From assembly GCA_027079895.1 (NCBI GenBank), contig JALWUZ010000219.1, positions 1 through 6,812 of the forward strand: a stretch of 6,812 bases of DNA, in the 5' to 3' direction. The notes beneath the pieces were generated by a model, which had not been told where the DNA came from, made no database searches, and saw only the letters and a program-made list of their open reading frames with translations. Below, in pieces: positions 6,083-6,812 of the stretch. How positions within the stretch are numbered: position 1 is the first letter of the stretch; each line of letters starts with the position of its first letter. The DNA is from Anaerolineae bacterium. GTDB taxonomy: Bacteria; Chloroflexota; Anaerolineae; B4-G1. A program made the position numbers and the translations under genes.

Positions 6083-6116
6083 AAATGCCCCACCGCGCGG
6101 TGGGGCATTTCCTTTC
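6083..6116 (+). terminator. Rho-independent terminator after the tRNA pair
   Basis: Perfect 12-base arms AAATGCCCCACC (6083-6094) and GGTGGGGCATTT (6099-6110) enclose the tetraloop GCGC, followed by the pyrimidine run CCTTTC. The stem is G+C-rich with A/T at its base, as expected of an intrinsic terminator, though the T-run is short and broken by C. It begins two bases after the tRNA-Tyr CCA end. Confidence 0.8.
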
Positions 6117-6118
6117 CT

Positions 6119-6124
6119 GGGAGG
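6119..6124 (+). promoter_or_regulatory. Ribosome binding site of the PP-loop gene
   Basis: GGGAGG stands five bases before the ATG at 6130 and only eight bases after the terminator stem, leaving no space for a promoter between them. Confidence 0.75.
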
Positions 6125-6129
6125 TCGTT

Positions 6130-6812
6130 ATGGCGGAACAGACCATCAAGGCCGTCGCCATGCTCTCCGGCGGGCTCGACAGCACCCTCGCGGCCCGCTT
6201 GATTCTGGATCAGGGCATCGTCGTCACCGGCTTGCACTTCCGCACCGGATTCTCCTACCACGAACGGAACCGGGTCGCCGGACGCGGGCCCGTAGGCCCC
6301 TCCGACGCCGAAAAGGCCGCCGCCGCCCTGGGCATCCCGCTGGAAATCATCAGCCTGGGCGCGGAGTACCGCCAGATGGTGCTCCACCCCCGCTACGGCT
6401 ACGGCTCCGGCATGAACCCCTGCGTGGACTGCCGCATCCTCCTTCTCCGCCGGGCCAAAGAGTGGATGGAGGAGCACGGCTACCACTTCGTCATCACCGG
6501 CGAGGTGGTGGGGCAGCGGCCCAAGAGTCAAATGCGCCCCAGCCTCAACACCGTCGAGCGGGAGAGCGGCCTGCGCGGCTACCTCCTCCGGCCCCTCTCC
6601 GCCAAACTGCTCCCCCCGACGGTGCCGGAGCAACTCGGCTGGGTGGACCGCGACCGTCTGCTCGCCATCGGCGGGCGGGGGCGCAAGCAGCAGATCGCCC
6701 TGGCGGAGCGGTACGGCCTCCACGATTACCCCCAGCCCTCCGGCGGCTGCTGCTACCTCATAGACCAGACCTACTCCCGGCGGCTGCGGGACTTCCTCGC
6801 CCACGAGGGGGA
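6130..6812 (+). CDS. PP-loop ATP pyrophosphatase, MnmA-like tRNA thiolation family (3' end outside window)
   Basis: The first 227 codons are present; the gene continues beyond the window. The N-terminus carries the PP-loop SGGLDS (13-18), which binds ATP to adenylate a substrate in thiouridylases and related enzymes. Further hallmarks of the MnmA-like subgroup are MNPCVDCR (95-102) with Cys98 and Cys101, VITGEVVGQRPKSQ (121-134), RPLSAKLLPPT (154-164), GRGRKQQ (182-188) and GGCCY (205-209) with Cys207/Cys208. In the family, such cysteines act in sulfur transfer or hold an iron-sulfur cluster; which applies here is not visible. The likely substrate is a tRNA uridine, and the adjacent tRNA genes fit that role. 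Relatives are often annotated as tRNA 2-thiouridylase or ThiI-like, and the exact position modified is uncertain, so no gene symbol is given. Confidence 0.88.
   Translation, partial: MAEQTIKAVAMLSGGLDSTLAARLILDQGIVVTGLHFRTGFSYHERNRVAGRGPVGPSDAEKAAAALGIPLEIISLGAEYRQMVLHPRYGYGSGMNPCVDCRILLLRRAKEWMEEHGYHFVITGEVVGQRPKSQMRPSLNTVERESGLRGYLLRPLSAKLLPPTVPEQLGWVDRDRLLAIGGRGRKQQIALAERYGLHDYPQPSGGCCYLIDQTYSRRLRDFLAHEG

Noticed and set aside
6083..6110. Hairpin as a possible riboswitch or attenuator leader for the PP-loop gene
   Set aside because: It is a simple perfect stem with a four-base loop and no competing antiterminator or aptamer-like structure visible between the tRNA end and the ATG; a plain terminator explains it.
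5958..6804. Minus-strand open frames containing GKDSNLRR or GPGRTRTFE peptides
   Set aside because: Such peptides arise from translating the antisense strand of tRNA-Tyr and are a familiar database artefact; the rest is antisense to the PP-loop gene.
1..6812. CRISPR arrays, insertion sequences, attachment sites at the tRNA 3' ends
   Set aside because: No regularly spaced repeats, no transposase or integrase frame and no second copy of a tRNA 3' end were seen by eye in the window.

Overview
The window is GC-rich (by eye about two thirds G+C) bacterial chromosomal DNA. It holds five protein genes (two running off the ends), two tRNA genes and several readable control sites. The architecture of the first gene (tandem class III cyclase domains, large ATPase, TPRs) and the PAS kinase and receiver genes suggest an environmental Chloroflexota-like organism. 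That assignment is inferred from style and is not proven; there is no rRNA or other phylogenetic marker here.

Left part (1-3059, minus strand): the first 1019 codons of a very large signalling protein whose layout is that of mammalian soluble adenylyl cyclase: C1 cyclase domain, C2 cyclase domain, P-loop NTPase, TPR tail. C1 keeps the metal-binding aspartates but lacks the transition-state Asn/Arg. C2 keeps the Asn/Arg but has Asn at the first metal position. The two halves therefore look built to make one composite catalytic site. A 124-base divergent control region (3060-3183) separates it from a membrane-anchored SAM-dependent methyltransferase on the plus strand (3184-3834).

Middle (3835-5851, plus strand): three tandem 11-bp repeats resembling a Pho-type activator site lie just upstream of a -10 box. 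They are followed by a two-gene operon with an ATGA overlap: a stand-alone receiver, then a PAS-HisKA-HATPase-receiver hybrid histidine kinase. The receiver has Gly where the phosphoacceptor Asp belongs. The kinase has Gln where the phosphoacceptor His belongs, with further damage to the phosphatase motif and the G2 ATP-lid box. Only the kinase's own C-terminal receiver has a full set of phosphorylation residues. I regard this paired pseudo-receiver and pseudo-kinase as the most interesting item in the window.

Right part (5852-6812, plus strand): a clear promoter drives tRNA-Thr(UGU) and tRNA-Tyr(GUA), followed by a strong hairpin terminator. Only eight bases after the hairpin begins the ribosome-binding site of a PP-loop, MnmA-like tRNA-thiolation-type protein, truncated by the window end. 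It has no room for a promoter of its own after the terminator, so it may depend on readthrough from the tRNA unit.
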